Source: Alcaligenaceae bacterium CGII-47 (GTDB lineage: Bacteria; Pseudomonadota; Gammaproteobacteria; Burkholderiales; Burkholderiaceae_B). From it: 64,000 nucleotides of DNA. Location of the stretch: assembly GCA_019166125.1 (NCBI GenBank), contig JAHTBO010000001.1, forward strand, positions 473,066 to 537,065. Reading direction: 5' to 3'. A model generated the notes under the pieces. It was given only the letters and a program-made list of their open reading frames with translations, was not told where the DNA came from and ran no database searches. Shown here piece after piece: positions 29,604-40,581 of this stretch; the stretch's first letter is position 1, and each line of letters starts with the position of its first letter. Both the position numbers and the translations under genes were made by a program.

Positions 29604-29729
29604 AGGAGGCCGCCTGAGGGCGGAAACAAGAGAAGTAAGCAACGTTTGTCTGATAAATCTTTATGTAAACTCGGGGTTTCATTCTCGGTCATAAGCCGCT
29701 TTTTGCCCCAAAAAAAGGAGATCTACAAC

Positions 29730-30893
29730 ATGCAATCCACCATACGTTTTAAATTACTTGCGGTCTCGGCTGCCGTGCTGACCAGCTTTGCATTTGGCCC
29801 AGCGCAGGCAGCAGACACACAGCTTGTCAAGCTCGGTTTTGCGGCCCCGTTGACGGGACCCCAAGCGCACTACGGTGAGGACATGAAAAACGGCCTGACG
29901 CTGGCCCTTGAAGAAGCCAATAAAAAGGGTATTCAGCTCGATGGCAAGACCGCTGAGTTTGAGCTGGTGTCGCGTGACGATCAGGCTGATCCCCGTACGG
30001 CGGTTCAGGTCGCGCAGCAGATCGTCGACGAAGGTGTCAAGGGCATGTTGGGGCACTTTAATTCAGGTACGACCATCCCGGCCTCGCGTGTCTATCATGA
30101 CGCAGGGATTCCGCAGATCGCCATGGCGACTTCGCCTGAATACACACAGCAGGATTATGAGACAACCTATCGCATGATGACCAGCGATACGCAACAGGGT
30201 GCGGCTGACGGGGTGTTTATCGTCAAGGATCTGGGCGCCAAAAAAATTGCCTTGATTGACGATCGAACCGCCTATGGTCAGGGCCTTGCCGATGAGGTAG
30301 CCAAGGCAGTCGAGGCGGCGGGAGGTGAAATTATTGCGCGTGAATACACCACCGATAAGGCCAATGATTTCACGGCCATCCTCACGAACATCAAGTCCAA
30401 GTCTCCAGACGCGATTTTCTTTGGCGGTCTGGATGCTCAGTCTGGTCCGATGCGCAGCCAGATGGTGCGCCTAGGGATCAAGGCGCCTCTGGTGTCAGGC
30501 GAGATGACGCGCAGTGACACCTTCCTTAAACTGGCTGGCGATGCAGCCAATGGCACCTATGCTTCCCTGGCGGGCGTGCCCTTGCAGTCCATGGCCGCAG
30601 GTGAGCAGTTTATGAATGCCTATAAGGCGCGCTTCAAGGTCGAGCCTGGCGTTTATTCCCCGTATGCCTACGATGGGGCTTGGAACATGATTACGGCCAT
30701 GCAGGAGGCGGGCTCCTCGGATCCGGCCAAATATCTGCCCAAGCTCGCCAGCTTAAAGCGCAGCGGCGCCACCAGCAAGCACATCTCTTACGATAAGCGG
30801 GGTGATCTTAAGGAAATCGCGGTGACCATTTATGAGGTCAAGGATAATAAATGGGTGATGGTCAAGACCATGGTCAGTCAGGCAGCTAAGTAA
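29730..30893 (+). CDS. livJ: Branched-chain amino acid ABC transporter substrate-binding protein
   Basis: A 387-residue periplasmic binding protein of the LivJ/LivK type. The Sec signal peptide MQSTIRFKLLAVSAAVLTSF ends at the AQA site near residue 27. LVKLGFAAPLTGPQAHYGED and DDQADPRTAVQVAQQIVDEG follow the family pattern. The ATG at 29730 has GGAG nine bases upstream; the longer in-frame start is rejected because it hides the signal peptide. It is the first gene of livJHMGF and is separated from livH by a strong hairpin. The true ligand (Leu, Ile, Val or another amino acid) is not certain. Confidence 0.93.
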   Translation: MQSTIRFKLLAVSAAVLTSFAFGPAQAADTQLVKLGFAAPLTGPQAHYGEDMKNGLTLALEEANKKGIQLDGKTAEFELVSRDDQADPRTAVQVAQQIVDEGVKGMLGHFNSGTTIPASRVYHDAGIPQIAMATSPEYTQQDYETTYRMMTSDTQQGAADGVFIVKDLGAKKIALIDDRTAYGQGLADEVAKAVEAAGGEIIAREYTTDKANDFTAILTNIKSKSPDAIFFGGLDAQSGPMRSQMVRLGIKAPLVSGEMTRSDTFLKLAGDAANGTYASLAGVPLQSMAAGEQFMNAYKARFKVEPGVYSPYAYDGAWNMITAMQEAGSSDPAKYLPKLASLKRSGATSKHISYDKRGDLKEIAVTIYEVKDNKWVMVKTMVSQAAK

Positions 30894-30904
30894 GTTCTAA
30901 GCAC

Positions 30905-30959
30905 ATAAGGCGTGTGCTGGCAGCAGCAGGCATGTGTGCGGCCTGCCGCCGCGCCTTAT
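30905..30959 (+). other. Intercistronic hairpin between livJ and livH
   Basis: ATAAGGCG at 30905-30912 pairs perfectly with CGCCTTAT at 30952-30959, and an inner GCAGGC/GCCTGC stem extends it. There is no T run. Such hairpins after binding-protein genes commonly stabilise the upstream message or reduce read-through, so the binding protein is made in excess. Confidence 0.7.
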
Positions 30960-30994
30960 CCATATTGCCTTGGACCCGGGGAGGGGGTTGAAAC

Positions 30995-31927
30995 ATGGAT
31001 ACCTTGATACAACAGTTGATCAATGGTGTGACGGTAGGCAGTGTATATGCGTTGGTTGCGCTCGGTTACACCATGGTATATGGCATCATTGGCTTGATCA
31101 ACTTTGCCCATGGCGATGTGGTGATGGTGGGTGCGATGTTGGCGACGACATTGGTCATTAGCCTGGTGGGCGGCAGCATGAGCGGCGCATCACCCTGGTT
31201 ATTGGTGAGTATCTCGCTGGCGGTGGCTATCCCCTTCTGTATGATGTTGGGCTGGGTCTCTGAGCGCTATGCTTATCGCCCATTGCGCCGTGCGCCGCGT
31301 CTGACGGCCTTGATTACCGCGATCGGTGTATCAATCATTATTCAAAACTTGGCGATGATGATATGGGGCCGTAACTACCTGAGTTTTCCGCATGTTATCG
31401 AGCCTGTGGTCTATAGCCTGGGTGGCGCGCGCATTTCCATGCTGCAGCTGATCATTATTTTCGGCTCGGTCGTTATTATGGGCGGCTTGTTACTGGTGGT
31501 GCATCGTACACGTTTGGGAACCGCTATGCGGGCAACCGCGCAAAATCAAGAGGTGGCGGGGCTGATGGGCGTGAACGTCAATACGGTTATCTCTGCTGCG
31601 TTTTTGATTGGTTCGGCGCTGGCCGCCGTGGCAGGCATTATGGTCGTGACCTATTACGGGGTCGCGCAATATACCATGGGATTTATGCTGGGCTTGAAGG
31701 CCTTCACCGCGGCGGTGCTGGGCGGTATCGGCAATTTGGGTGGTGCGATGTTGGGCGGCTTGTTGCTGGGGATAATTGAATCGCTCGGGGCAGGTTATAT
31801 CGGTGACCTCACCAATGGCGTGTTTGGCAGTAATTACCAGGATGTATTCTCGTTCATTGTTTTGATTCTAGTGTTGGTCTTTAGACCCTCTGGTCTGATG
31901 GGTGAGCGCGTAGGAGACCGGGCATGA
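30995..31927 (+). CDS. livH: Branched-chain amino acid ABC transporter permease LivH
   Basis: A 310-residue inner membrane permease with about eight helices. It starts MDTLIQQLINGVTVGSVYAL and contains YTMVYGIIGLINFAHGD and TAMRATAQNQEVAGLMGVNV, the LivH coupling region. A GGGAGGGGG site lies before the ATG. It overlaps livM by four bases. Confidence 0.95.
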   Translation: MDTLIQQLINGVTVGSVYALVALGYTMVYGIIGLINFAHGDVVMVGAMLATTLVISLVGGSMSGASPWLLVSISLAVAIPFCMMLGWVSERYAYRPLRRAPRLTALITAIGVSIIIQNLAMMIWGRNYLSFPHVIEPVVYSLGGARISMLQLIIIFGSVVIMGGLLLVVHRTRLGTAMRATAQNQEVAGLMGVNVNTVISAAFLIGSALAAVAGIMVVTYYGVAQYTMGFMLGLKAFTAAVLGGIGNLGGAMLGGLLLGIIESLGAGYIGDLTNGVFGSNYQDVFSFIVLILVLVFRPSGLMGERVGDRA

Positions 31928-33006
31928 TTTCGACATCAAAACACGCCATACCGCCTAAGGTGTGGATAGGCATCGCCTTGTGTGGCCTCGTGTTGGCCAT
32001 CTTGCCCTTTGTATTGGGCATATACGGGCAAAGTTGGGTGCGCACGGTAAATTTTGCGTTGCTCTACGTGATGCTCGCACTTGGACTGAATATCGTTGTG
32101 GGCTTTGCCGGTTTGTTGGATTTAGGCTATATCGCGTTCTATGCTGTGGGCGCCTACGTTTGGGCAATGTTGGCTTCGCCACATTTTGGTCTCCATCTGC
32201 CGTTCTGGGTCGTGATGCCGGCGGGGATCGCATTGGCCGCATTTTTTGGTGCCATGTTGGGGGCGCCGACGCTGAAACTACGTGGCGACTACCTTGCGAT
32301 TGTCACGCTGGGCTTTGGTGAGATCGTGCGTATCTTTATGAATAATCTTGATGCGCCGATCAATATTACCAACGGCCCACAGGGTATCAATCGTGTGGAT
32401 GCATTCTCGGTTGCGGGCTTTTCCTTTGGGCGTACTGAACAATTGCTCGGCTTTCGGATTACGGGGCCCGAGAAATACTATTACCTGCTCTTGTTGGTGA
32501 CAATTCTGATTGTAATTATCTGTGCGCGCCTACAGAACTCCCGCATTGGTCGGGCCTGGGAGGCGGTGCGCGAGGATGAGGTTGCGGCGAAGGCCATGGG
32601 CATCAATACCCGCAATATCAAGCTGCTGGCTTTTTCCATGGGGGCGACCTTTGGCGGCGTGGCGGGGGCAATGTTTGCCTCGATGCAAGGTTTTGTCAGC
32701 CCCGAGAGCTTTAGCCTGACTGAGTCGATTCTCGTTCTGTGCATGGTTGTGCTGGGGGGGATGGGTAATATTCCTGGTGTCATTTTAGGTGCTGTGCTGC
32801 TATCGATTTTCCCCGAGGTATTGCGTGCGGTAGTCGTGCCCGTGCAGCAGACCTTATTTGGCGAGATCATCCTCGACCCCGATGGCATACGCATGCTGAT
32901 TTTTGGCTTTGCACTGGTGTTGGTCATGATTTATCGGCCAGCAGGGCTGTGGCCCTCCGCAGTGAGACGTCGCGAGTTGACCCAGACACAGGGGGATAAG
33001 CCATGA
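31924..33006 (+). CDS. livM: Branched-chain amino acid ABC transporter permease LivM
   Basis: A 360-residue inner membrane permease. Helices run through LLYVMLALGLNIVVGFAGLL and LGYIAFYAVGAYVWAML. The cytoplasmic loop SRIGRAWEAVREDEVAAKAM (near residues 201-220) is the conserved contact with the ATPases. Overlaps of four bases on both sides show tight coupling within the liv operon. Confidence 0.95.
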   Translation: MISTSKHAIPPKVWIGIALCGLVLAILPFVLGIYGQSWVRTVNFALLYVMLALGLNIVVGFAGLLDLGYIAFYAVGAYVWAMLASPHFGLHLPFWVVMPAGIALAAFFGAMLGAPTLKLRGDYLAIVTLGFGEIVRIFMNNLDAPINITNGPQGINRVDAFSVAGFSFGRTEQLLGFRITGPEKYYYLLLLVTILIVIICARLQNSRIGRAWEAVREDEVAAKAMGINTRNIKLLAFSMGATFGGVAGAMFASMQGFVSPESFSLTESILVLCMVVLGGMGNIPGVILGAVLLSIFPEVLRAVVVPVQQTLFGEIILDPDGIRMLIFGFALVLVMIYRPAGLWPSAVRRRELTQTQGDKP

Positions 33007-33833
33007 ACGCAGCAGTGAATACACATCATCGGCCTGATCATGGCAGCGACCTGTTATTGGTCGCCAATAAGCTGGGCAAACGCTTTGGTGGTCTTCAGGC
33101 CCTATCCGATGTCAGCTTTGCAATAAAAAAAGGTGATATCTACGGCTTGATCGGTCCAAATGGCGCAGGCAAGACCACCTTGTTCAATGTCATGACGGGT
33201 CTGTATATTCCAGAGACCGGCACTTGCAATTTTATGGGCCAGGAATTCACCCGGCTCAAGCCCCACCAGATTGCTCAGGCGGGTCTGGCACGCACCTTTC
33301 AGAATATTCGCTTGTTTGGTGCCCTGAGTGCGCTAGAGAATGTCATGATCGGGCGGCATGTCCGGACTCACGCTGGGGTATTTGGTGCGATATTCCGAGA
33401 TCGGCACACGCGTGCCGAAGAGGCAGCCATCCAAGATCGGGCGCAGGAATTACTGGCGTATGTTGGAATTCCCGAGCGCGCCAACCATATGGCGAGCGCC
33501 TTGCCCTATGGTGACCAACGGCGCCTAGAGATCGCACGTGCGCTAGCTACCGAGCCGTCTCTATTGGCCCTTGATGAGCCGGCAGCAGGAATGAATGCTT
33601 CAGAGACGCTGGTCTTGCGCCGGTTGATCGAAAAGATCCGTGATGATGGGGTGACGGTTCTGCTCATCGAGCACGATATGAAGCTGGTTATGGGACTATG
33701 TGATCGCGTTTTGGTTCTGGAGTACGGCAAGGTTCTGGCAGAAGGTAAGCCCGCCGAGATTCAGCGTAACCCCAAGGTTATCGAAGCCTATCTAGGCGCT
33801 GGAGCGGCTACGCATACAGGGGTCCAAGCATGA
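33003..33833 (+). CDS. livG: Branched-chain amino acid ABC transporter ATP-binding protein LivG
   Basis: A 276-residue ATPase. Walker A is GPNGAGKTT near residues 52-60, the signature region ALPYGDQRRLEIARAL is near 167-182, and Walker B LLALDEPAAGMN follows. The YGDQ form of the signature and the length are typical of LivG rather than LivF. It overlaps livM and livF. Confidence 0.95.
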   Translation: MNAAVNTHHRPDHGSDLLLVANKLGKRFGGLQALSDVSFAIKKGDIYGLIGPNGAGKTTLFNVMTGLYIPETGTCNFMGQEFTRLKPHQIAQAGLARTFQNIRLFGALSALENVMIGRHVRTHAGVFGAIFRDRHTRAEEAAIQDRAQELLAYVGIPERANHMASALPYGDQRRLEIARALATEPSLLALDEPAAGMNASETLVLRRLIEKIRDDGVTVLLIEHDMKLVMGLCDRVLVLEYGKVLAEGKPAEIQRNPKVIEAYLGAGAATHTGVQA

Positions 33834-34564
33834 GTCAATCAGATAATTTGCTAGAAATCCATCAACTCGATGTCGCTTATGGCGGCATTCGTGCGGTACG
33901 CGGCATCAGCCTGACCGTGGGGCGCGGTGAGCTGGTGAGTTTGATCGGTGCCAATGGTGCGGGTAAGTCGACAACGCTTCGCGCGATCTGCGGGCTGGTA
34001 CCCGTCACCAATGGTGATATTCACTATGACGGGCAATCGATCGTTGGGCGCCCCGTGCACGAACAGGTGCTTCAGGGTCTGGTGATGGTACCTGAGGGAC
34101 GCGGGATCTTTGGGCAGCTCACGATCGAGGAAAATCTCAATATGGGTGGCTATAGCCGTAAGGATGCCGCCGAGGTGCGCCAGAGCATCGCCCATGTGTT
34201 CGAGTTGTTTCCACGCTTGGCCGAGCGGCGTACTCAGTCGGCAGGCACCCTGTCCGGGGGGGAGCAACAAATGTTGGCGATGGGTCGGGCGATGGTCTCC
34301 AAGCCCAGGCTGCTGTTGCTCGATGAGCCCTCTATGGGGCTTGCACCCCTCATGATAGAAAAGGTTTTTGAGGTGGTGCGTACGGTCGCAGCAGAGGGTG
34401 TCACTATCCTGCTCATCGAGCAAAATGCCCGGTTGGCCCTCGAGCTGAGCCAACGAGGCTATGTGATGGAGTCGGGACAGATCACTCTGGAGGGGCCCTC
34501 GGCACAACTGCTTAACGATCCCAAAGTTCGGGCGGCATATCTGGGTGAGGAGGAAGCTGTTTAG
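33830..34564 (+). CDS. livF: Branched-chain amino acid ABC transporter ATP-binding protein LivF
   Basis: A 244-residue ATPase with Walker [11 protein letters not shown] near residues 37-46, signature [15 protein letters not shown] and Walker [14 protein letters not shown]. The [17 protein letters not shown] segment is typical of LivF. Its TAG overlaps the stop of the convergent dut gene by four bases. Confidence 0.95.
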   Translation: MSQSDNLLEIHQLDVAYGGIRAVRGISLTVGRGELVSLIGANGAGKSTTLRAICGLVPVTNGDIHYDGQSIVGRPVHEQVLQGLVMVPEGRGIFGQLTIEENLNMGGYSRKDAAEVRQSIAHVFELFPRLAERRTQSAGTLSGGEQQMLAMGRAMVSKPRLLLLDEPSMGLAPLMIEKVFEVVRTVAAEGVTILLIEQNARLALELSQRGYVMESGQITLEGPSAQLLNDPKVRAAYLGEEEAV

Positions 34565-35007
34565 CGTCCGGTACTGCCAAAGCCCCCGTCGCCTCGGTCG
34601 CTGTCAGCGAACTCATCGACGATCTTGAATTCGATTTGCTGGATAGGCACGACAACGAGTTGAGCCAGACGATCCATTGGATGTAGGGTAAACGCCTCGG
34701 TGCTGCGATTCCAGACCGAGACCATAAGCGGTCCCTGGTAGTCGGAATCAATGAGCCCGACCAAGTTGCCCATGACAATACCGTGCTTGTGCCCCAGGCC
34801 CGAGCGCGGCAGGATCAGCGCAGCATAGGCCGGGTCGGCAATGTGAATCGCCAAGCCGGTTGGGATCAGAGTGGTCTGGCCTGGCGACAGGGTGAGTGGA
34901 TCGTCCATACAGGCACGCAGATCCAGACCAGCCGAACCGCGGGTGGCGTAACTTGGCAGCGTGTCCTTCATTCTGGGGTCGAGAATCTTCAGTGCTATAG
35001 ATCGCAT
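34561..35007 (-). CDS. dut: Deoxyuridine 5'-triphosphate nucleotidohydrolase
   Basis: A 148-residue trimeric dUTPase that keeps uracil out of DNA and provides dUMP. All five motifs are visible: [39 protein letters not shown] and the C-terminal [11 protein letters not shown] that closes over the active site. It is three bases downstream of coaBC, the usual partner. Confidence 0.96.
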   Translation of the reverse strand: MRSIALKILDPRMKDTLPSYATRGSAGLDLRACMDDPLTLSPGQTTLIPTGLAIHIADPAYAALILPRSGLGHKHGIVMGNLVGLIDSDYQGPLMVSVWNRSTEAFTLHPMDRLAQLVVVPIQQIEFKIVDEFADSDRGDGGFGSTGR

Positions 35008-35010
35008 AGG

Positions 35011-36222
35011 TCAGGGGGTGGGATGAGTGATCGGGTGACGCTGTGCAATGGCCCGGATCAGGGCGCGTGCCGCGTCGAGCTTGGGTTGGCGCATTATTGG
35101 ATGAGCGCCCTTGTCGTCAAAGAGAACCAGTTCGGTTTGATCGGCGTCCATGGACTGCTGGACGAGATTGCCGACCAGTAGCGGGACGCCTTTGCGTAGA
35201 CGCTTGGCCTGGGCGTTTTCGTGCAGGTTTTCGGTCTCGGCGGCAAAGCCCACGCACCACGGGCCATTAGGCAGTCGGGCGACCCCAGCCAGAATGTCTG
35301 GGTTTTGTATGAATTCGAGTTCAGGGGGACGACCGTCTGCGTGCTTTTTAAGCTTGTTGGGGCTAGGGTGTGCGACGGCCCAATCAGCCACGGCAGCTAC
35401 AGCGATAAAGATATCTGCCTGGCTTGCCTGCGCCATCACTGCCTGATGCATTTCGGCAGCAGTATGTACATGGGTGCAGATCACACCATCCGGGACGTCC
35501 AGCGCAGTAGGTCCTGAAATCAGTTCGACTTGGGCACCAGCCTCTGCAGCGGCCCGTGCCAGGGCATAGCCCATTTTCCCTGATGAACGATTAGTGATGA
35601 CGCGTACGGGATCAATGGGTTCCGAGGTGGGGCCAGCCGTCAGCAGGACGCGTTTCCCGGCCAGAACCTTAGGTTGGAAATGTGCAATGACGGCACGTAA
35701 AATCTGATCAGGTTCCAGCATGCGTCCGGCGCCGACCTCACCGCAAGCCTGTTCGCCTGCGCCGGGGCCAAGGAGCATTGCGCCATCTGCACGTAGTTGT
35801 GCAGCGTTGCGTTGTGTGGCGGGATGCAGCCACATCTCGATATTCATGGCCGGGGCAATCAGTAGCGGCACCTCGCCACGTGCCACGCACAAGGTCGAGA
35901 GCAAGTCGTCAGCCAGGCCGTGCGCGAGCTTGGCCATAAAATCGGTGCTTGCCGGGGCGATCAGCACGGCTGCAGCCCCACGCGTGAGGTCGATATGCGC
36001 CATGCTATTAGCGACGCGGGCATCCCAGGTGTCCAGGTATACCGGCCGCCCTGAAAGGGCTTGCATCGTGGTGGGAGTGATGAAGTGGGTGGCGGCCTCG
36101 GTCATGACAACATCGACCTGAGCGCCGTGATCCTGGAGGCGACGCAGTAGCTCCGCTGCCTTGTAGCAGGCGATGCCTCCGGTTAGACCGAGGACGATGC
36201 GGGTGCGGGCGAGTTCGAGCAT
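35011..36222 (-). CDS. coaBC: Bifunctional phosphopantothenoylcysteine decarboxylase / phosphopantothenate-cysteine ligase
   Basis: A 403-residue coenzyme A biosynthesis enzyme. The N-terminal flavin-dependent CoaC half has LGLTGGIACYKAAELLRRL and LIAPAMNIEMW. The C-terminal CoaB half has VLLTAGPTSEPIDPVRVITN and NRSSGKMGYALA. GGCTCTC-type weak spacing precedes the ATG at the lspA end. It lies between lspA and dut in a common proteobacterial order. Confidence 0.96.
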   Translation of the reverse strand: MLELARTRIVLGLTGGIACYKAAELLRRLQDHGAQVDVVMTEAATHFITPTTMQALSGRPVYLDTWDARVANSMAHIDLTRGAAAVLIAPASTDFMAKLAHGLADDLLSTLCVARGEVPLLIAPAMNIEMWLHPATQRNAAQLRADGAMLLGPGAGEQACGEVGAGRMLEPDQILRAVIAHFQPKVLAGKRVLLTAGPTSEPIDPVRVITNRSSGKMGYALARAAAEAGAQVELISGPTALDVPDGVICTHVHTAAEMHQAVMAQASQADIFIAVAAVADWAVAHPSPNKLKKHADGRPPELEFIQNPDILAGVARLPNGPWCVGFAAETENLHENAQAKRLRKGVPLLVGNLVQQSMDADQTELVLFDDKGAHPIMRQPKLDAARALIRAIAQRHPITHPTP

Positions 36223-36237
36223 GAGAGCCTCCCGAGT

Positions 36238-36747
36238 TCAGTGTGCCTTACGTCGCCGCGCCTGCCTGATCTCGTCGAGAATCAGCAAGGCAGCACCGCA
36301 GGTAATAGCGATATCCGCGATATTGAACGCTGGAAAATACCAGTCATTCCAGTAAAACAGTAGAAAATCCACGACGTGGCCATGTGCTAAGCGATCCATG
36401 GCATTGCCCAACGCACCACCCAGGATACAGCTCAGGGCGGCGCAAAACAGCGTATTGCCTGCGTGGGTATAGAGTAGCCGGACAATCACGATGGCGGCAA
36501 TCAGCGCGATGGCAGTAAAAAACCAACGTTGAGCGCCTGCGCCGTCAGCTAAAAAGCTAAAAGCAGCACCCGGGTTATAGAGCAGGGTGAAGTCAAAAAA
36601 TGGCAAGACCGGCAGACGTTCGCCATAGATCAGCGCTTGGTCAAAGGCGGTCTTGCTGATCTGGTCAAGACCGATCAGAATGGCGGCCAGTACGAGCCAG
36701 CCGCCTAGTTGGCGCAGACGCATGGAACGGGTGACCAGCTCAGGCAT
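36238..36747 (-). CDS. lspA: Lipoprotein signal peptidase
   Basis: A 169-residue inner membrane aspartyl peptidase that cuts prolipoproteins. Four hydrophobic helices are visible. The catalytic Asp residues are in [15 protein letters not shown] and FNIADIAIT near residues 110-140. I chose the ATG at 36747, which overlaps the ileS stop; an in-frame start 15 bases upstream is possible. ileS-lspA pairing is widely conserved. Confidence 0.95.
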   Translation of the reverse strand: MPELVTRSMRLRQLGGWLVLAAILIGLDQISKTAFDQALIYGERLPVLPFFDFTLLYNPGAAFSFLADGAGAQRWFFTAIALIAAIVIVRLLYTHAGNTLFCAALSCILGGALGNAMDRLAHGHVVDFLLFYWNDWYFPAFNIADIAITCGAALLILDEIRQARRRKAH

Positions 36748-39577
36748 GGTGACGCGGTTCACCGACCCCGTATAGGTTCTCTACGCAGCGTGTGCACAAA
36801 CCTGCGTGCTCTGGGTTGTGCCCCACATCCTCCCGGTGATGCCAGCAGCGATCGCATTTTTTGTGTTTGCTCGCATGGACCTCAATGCGAGTGGGGCCAG
36901 TGCCTACATGAACCTGTGCGCGTGAGACGATCAGGACATAGCGCAGATCGTCGCTTAAGCTGCGTAATAGCGTTAGATCCTCACCCTCGGCGGTGATATC
37001 CAGTTCGGCGGCAAGTGATGAGCCGATCTCTCCTCGAGTACGCACGGTCTCGATCTCGCGCATGGCCTCTGCGCGGATCTCGCGCAGGCGCAGCCAGCGA
37101 GGTATCAGCGCCGCAGCGTCTGTCGACACCGGCGTAGTGTGGAACAGCTCGGTAAAGATGCTTGGCGTGTCGGTGCTGCCATGTAGATCAGCCCAGGCCT
37201 CCTCGATCGTAAAGGACAGGATCGGTGCGAGCAGCTTGAGCAAGGCGTGCGTAATATGGTGCAAGGCTGTCTGAGCCGAGCGTCGCGATTGGCTATCTTC
37301 ACCTGTTGTGTACAGACGGTCTTTGAGGATGTCCAGATAGAACGCACCCAGATCCTCAGAGCAGAAAATCTGCAGACGCGACATGGCCGTGTGAAACTCA
37401 TAGCGCTTGAAACTTTCCTGAACCTCGGCTTGCATGGTCTGAGTCATGACCAGCGCATAGCGGTCAATCTCTAATAGCTCGTCGATTGGAATAGCGTGGC
37501 GAGACACATCAAAATCCGCCAGATTGCCAAGCAGGAATTTCAGAGTGTTGCGGATGCGGCGATAGCTCTCGACGACGCGCTTGAGAATTTCCTTGGAGAT
37601 CGACAGCTCGCCTGAATAATCGGTAGAGGCGGTCCAAAGACGCAAGATCTCAGCGCCCAGCGTATCGGAGATCTCTTGTGGATAGACAACATTGCCCACA
37701 GATTTACTCATTTTTTTGCCCTTGCCATCGACCACGAAGCCATGTGTGAGCAAGGCCTTGTAAGGGGGGCGACCGTAGAGCATGCAGCCGGTGAGCAGGG
37801 ACGAGTGAAACCAGCCGCGATGCTGGTCTGAACCCTCTAGGTAGAGGTCGGCAGGCCAGCCCAACTCGTCGGCGTGTGAACCTTTCATGTCATGATTCAG
37901 ACCACCGAGCACGGTGGCGTGTGTCGTGCCGGAATCGAACCAGACATCCAGCGTGTCGCGGTTCTTTTCATAGTGCTGGGCCTCATCACCCAACAGATCG
38001 CGCGGCTCTAGGGTTTGCCAGGCTTCAATGCCCTCGTGCTCGACGCGCAGGGCGATTTGCTCGAGCAGCTCAACGGTGCGGGGGTGCAGCGCGCCGGTCT
38101 CTTTGTGCACGAAGAATGCCATGGGTACGCCCCACTGGCGTTGGCGTGACAGGGTCCAATCGGGGCGGTTGGCGATCATCGCATGGAGGCGTGCTCGGCC
38201 CCAGGCTGGATAGAATGCAGTATTGTCTACCCCTTCCAAGGCCATCTCGCGCAATGTCCGCCCGCCTTCGGCGGGGATGTCCATTCCTGCAAACCACTGA
38301 CTGGTGGCGCGGTAGATGATGGGCGTCTTGTGACGCCAGCAATGCATGTAGCTGTGCGCGTGTGTCTCAACCTTGAGCAGACTGCCTGCCTCGTCTAGCG
38401 CCGTGACAATATGCGGGTTAGCCTTCCAGATGAGCTCGCCGCCGAACAAAGGCAGGCTCTCGTTGTAATGGCCGTTGCCCATGACTGGATTGATGATGTC
38501 CTGATCGGTCAGGCCATGCGCCTTGCAGGAAATAAAGTCCTCGATCCCGTACGCAGGTGAAGAGTGAACCACGCCCGTGCCCGAGTCTAAGGTCACATAA
38601 TCTCCCAGATAGACGGGGGATACCCGTCGATAACCCTCGTGAACGGCATACAGCGGGTGGCGGAAAGGGATGCCAGCGAGCTTGTCGCCAGTCGTGGTGG
38701 CGATCACCCGGCCGTGAAGTTGCCATCTTTGCAAGCAGGATTCGACCAGCTCCTCAGCGAGGATCAGCATGGTGCCTGTTGCGCGCGGCGTATCGAGTCG
38801 CACTAGCGCGTAATTGATTTCGGGATGCAGGTTCAGCGCCTGGTTGGCGGGTATTGTCCAGGGCGTGGTGGTCCAGATGACGATCGCCCCGTCCTCGACC
38901 GAGTCGACGCCAAAGGCGTGTGCCAGAGCGGCCTTATCGTGGAATGCAAAGGCCACATCGACAGACTGATCCTTGCGGTCGGCATACTCGACCTCGGCTT
39001 CGGCCAACGCTGATCCGCAGTCAAAGCACCAGTTGACGGGCTTCAGTCCCCTGAATACATATCCCTTGTCTAGAATCCGGGCCAGCGCACGGAGCTCATC
39101 GGCTTCGTTGCTGTGATTCATGGTGAGGTAGGGGCGGTCCCATTGGGCCAGCACCCCCAGGCGCTTGAAATCCTTGCGCTGGCGCTCGATCTGTTCGGTG
39201 GCATAAGCGCGTGCCTTGGCTTGCACTTCAGCGACAGGTAAGTGCTTACCGTATTTTTTCTCGATCTGGATCTCGATCGGCATACCATGGCAGTCCCAGC
39301 CAGGCACGTAGTGCGCATCGAATCCGGACATCGTACGGCTCTTGACGATGATGTCCTTGAGGATCTTGTTGACGGCGTGGCCAATGTGAATGTCTCCATT
39401 GGCATAAGGTGGGCCGTCATGCAGGATGAACGATGGGCGCCCCTTGGCGGCGGCACGAATCGCCGCATAGACTTTTTTCTCCTCCCACTGTGCAATCCAT
39501 CCTGGCTCGCGTTGTGCCAGATTGCCGCGCATGGGGAAGGGAGATTCGGGTAAGTTAAGCGTGTGTCTATAGTCCAT
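36740..39577 (-). CDS. ileS: Isoleucyl-tRNA synthetase
   Basis: A 945-residue class I synthetase. The HIGH motif is in [12 protein letters not shown] near residues 57-68, KMSKS in [10 protein letters not shown] near 600, and the C-terminal zinc site has CDRCWHH and CTRCVENL. The start [20 protein letters not shown] fits the family and overlaps the end of ribF by eleven bases; the in-frame start further up lies inside ribF and adds residues not seen in the family. Confidence 0.96.
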   Translation of the reverse strand: MDYRHTLNLPESPFPMRGNLAQREPGWIAQWEEKKVYAAIRAAAKGRPSFILHDGPPYANGDIHIGHAVNKILKDIIVKSRTMSGFDAHYVPGWDCHGMPIEIQIEKKYGKHLPVAEVQAKARAYATEQIERQRKDFKRLGVLAQWDRPYLTMNHSNEADELRALARILDKGYVFRGLKPVNWCFDCGSALAEAEVEYADRKDQSVDVAFAFHDKAALAHAFGVDSVEDGAIVIWTTTPWTIPANQALNLHPEINYALVRLDTPRATGTMLILAEELVESCLQRWQLHGRVIATTTGDKLAGIPFRHPLYAVHEGYRRVSPVYLGDYVTLDSGTGVVHSSPAYGIEDFISCKAHGLTDQDIINPVMGNGHYNESLPLFGGELIWKANPHIVTALDEAGSLLKVETHAHSYMHCWRHKTPIIYRATSQWFAGMDIPAEGGRTLREMALEGVDNTAFYPAWGRARLHAMIANRPDWTLSRQRQWGVPMAFFVHKETGALHPRTVELLEQIALRVEHEGIEAWQTLEPRDLLGDEAQHYEKNRDTLDVWFDSGTTHATVLGGLNHDMKGSHADELGWPADLYLEGSDQHRGWFHSSLLTGCMLYGRPPYKALLTHGFVVDGKGKKMSKSVGNVVYPQEISDTLGAEILRLWTASTDYSGELSISKEILKRVVESYRRIRNTLKFLLGNLADFDVSRHAIPIDELLEIDRYALVMTQTMQAEVQESFKRYEFHTAMSRLQIFCSEDLGAFYLDILKDRLYTTGEDSQSRRSAQTALHHITHALLKLLAPILSFTIEEAWADLHGSTDTPSIFTELFHTTPVSTDAAALIPRWLRLREIRAEAMREIETVRTRGEIGSSLAAELDITAEGEDLTLLRSLSDDLRYVLIVSRAQVHVGTGPTRIEVHASKHKKCDRCWHHREDVGHNPEHAGLCTRCVENLYGVGEPRHHA

Positions 39578-40538
39578 GGGCGGCAAAATAATCTCGAGCA
39601 CCTTGCGCATCCTTGTCGATGGCGGCGATCAGTGTGGGTAAATCGGGAAAGGATTCCTCGTCGCGTAAGAATTGGAGGAACTCAATACTGACAAGTTTAC
39701 CGTAGGCATGCACGGTGCGATCCAGAACGTGTGTCTCAAGCAACAATCGGCCGTTCTGCGTGACGGTAGGTCGTACTCCAAGACTGGCGATGGCGGGCAT
39801 GGCCTCGGGGCCTAAGCCATGTACGCGCACGACGTAGGTGCCCGACCGCGCCGCGCAGGGGTCAGGGACGCGTATATTGAGCGTTGGGTAGCCTAGATTG
39901 CGTCCGAGCTTTTGACCATGGATGACGTGGCCGCTCAGGCGATAGGGGCGACCGAGCAGTGTGGCGCTGCGCTCTAGGTTACCGACGGCGAGTGCCGTGC
40001 GCACCTCAGAGCTCGAGATGCGGTGGCCGTGGGTATCCACAATATCTGGCAAGGTCTGAACCTCGAAGCCATAATGGCGCCCCATGCGTCGCAGTAGCTC
40101 GATGTCACCACTGCGTTGGTGCCCGTAGCGGAAGTCCTCGCCTACCATCAGCCAACGAGTGTTCAGGCCATCGACCAGCAGTGTGCGGATGAAATCCTCT
40201 GCGCTCATGTCAGCCAAGCGTTGATTGAAGTGCTGGACGACAATCTGCTCCATCCCGTAGCGCAATAGTGCATCGACCTTATCGCGCAGACTGCTCACCT
40301 GAGTGGGGATCAGCTCTGGGCGCTGGCCTCGGCGTGCAAAAAAAGCGCGTGGGTGGGGCGCGAAGGTCATCACTGTAGACATGAGCGCGCCTTGCGCGGC
40401 CTGGTCGCGGACCTGTGCGAGGATCGCCTGATGGCCTCGGTGCACGCCGTCAAAATTGCCAATTGTGACGGCGCTGGCGGCAGTCGTATCGCCTCGCGGC
40501 AGGGTGCGATATATTTTTGGAATAGAGTTCACACGCAA
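39567..40538 (-). CDS. ribF: Bifunctional riboflavin kinase / FAD synthetase
   Basis: A 323-residue enzyme making FMN and FAD. The N-terminal adenylyltransferase half has [16 protein letters not shown] near residues 26-41. The C-terminal kinase half has [20 protein letters not shown] near 208-227. The first codon would be TTG at 40538; a GTG six bases later is equally possible, and no clear Shine-Dalgarno settles the choice. It is divergent from purN with a 43-base gap. Confidence 0.95.
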   Translation of the reverse strand: MRVNSIPKIYRTLPRGDTTAASAVTIGNFDGVHRGHQAILAQVRDQAAQGALMSTVMTFAPHPRAFFARRGQRPELIPTQVSSLRDKVDALLRYGMEQIVVQHFNQRLADMSAEDFIRTLLVDGLNTRWLMVGEDFRYGHQRSGDIELLRRMGRHYGFEVQTLPDIVDTHGHRISSSEVRTALAVGNLERSATLLGRPYRLSGHVIHGQKLGRNLGYPTLNIRVPDPCAARSGTYVVRVHGLGPEAMPAIASLGVRPTVTQNGRLLLETHVLDRTVHAYGKLVSIEFLQFLRDEESFPDLPTLIAAIDKDAQGARDYFAAHGL

Positions 40539-40581
40539 GAGTTTACAATTTTGTGTTGATTCTCTGTAGGAGAAATGGATT

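Noticed and set aside
29604-29729. GC-rich stem (CCGCC with GGGCGG) after putA as a terminator
   Set aside because: The stem is short and no T run follows, so termination before livJ cannot be supported.
33851-34507. A 218-codon open frame on the minus strand opposite livF
   Set aside because: It is a shadow of the livF ATPase gene.
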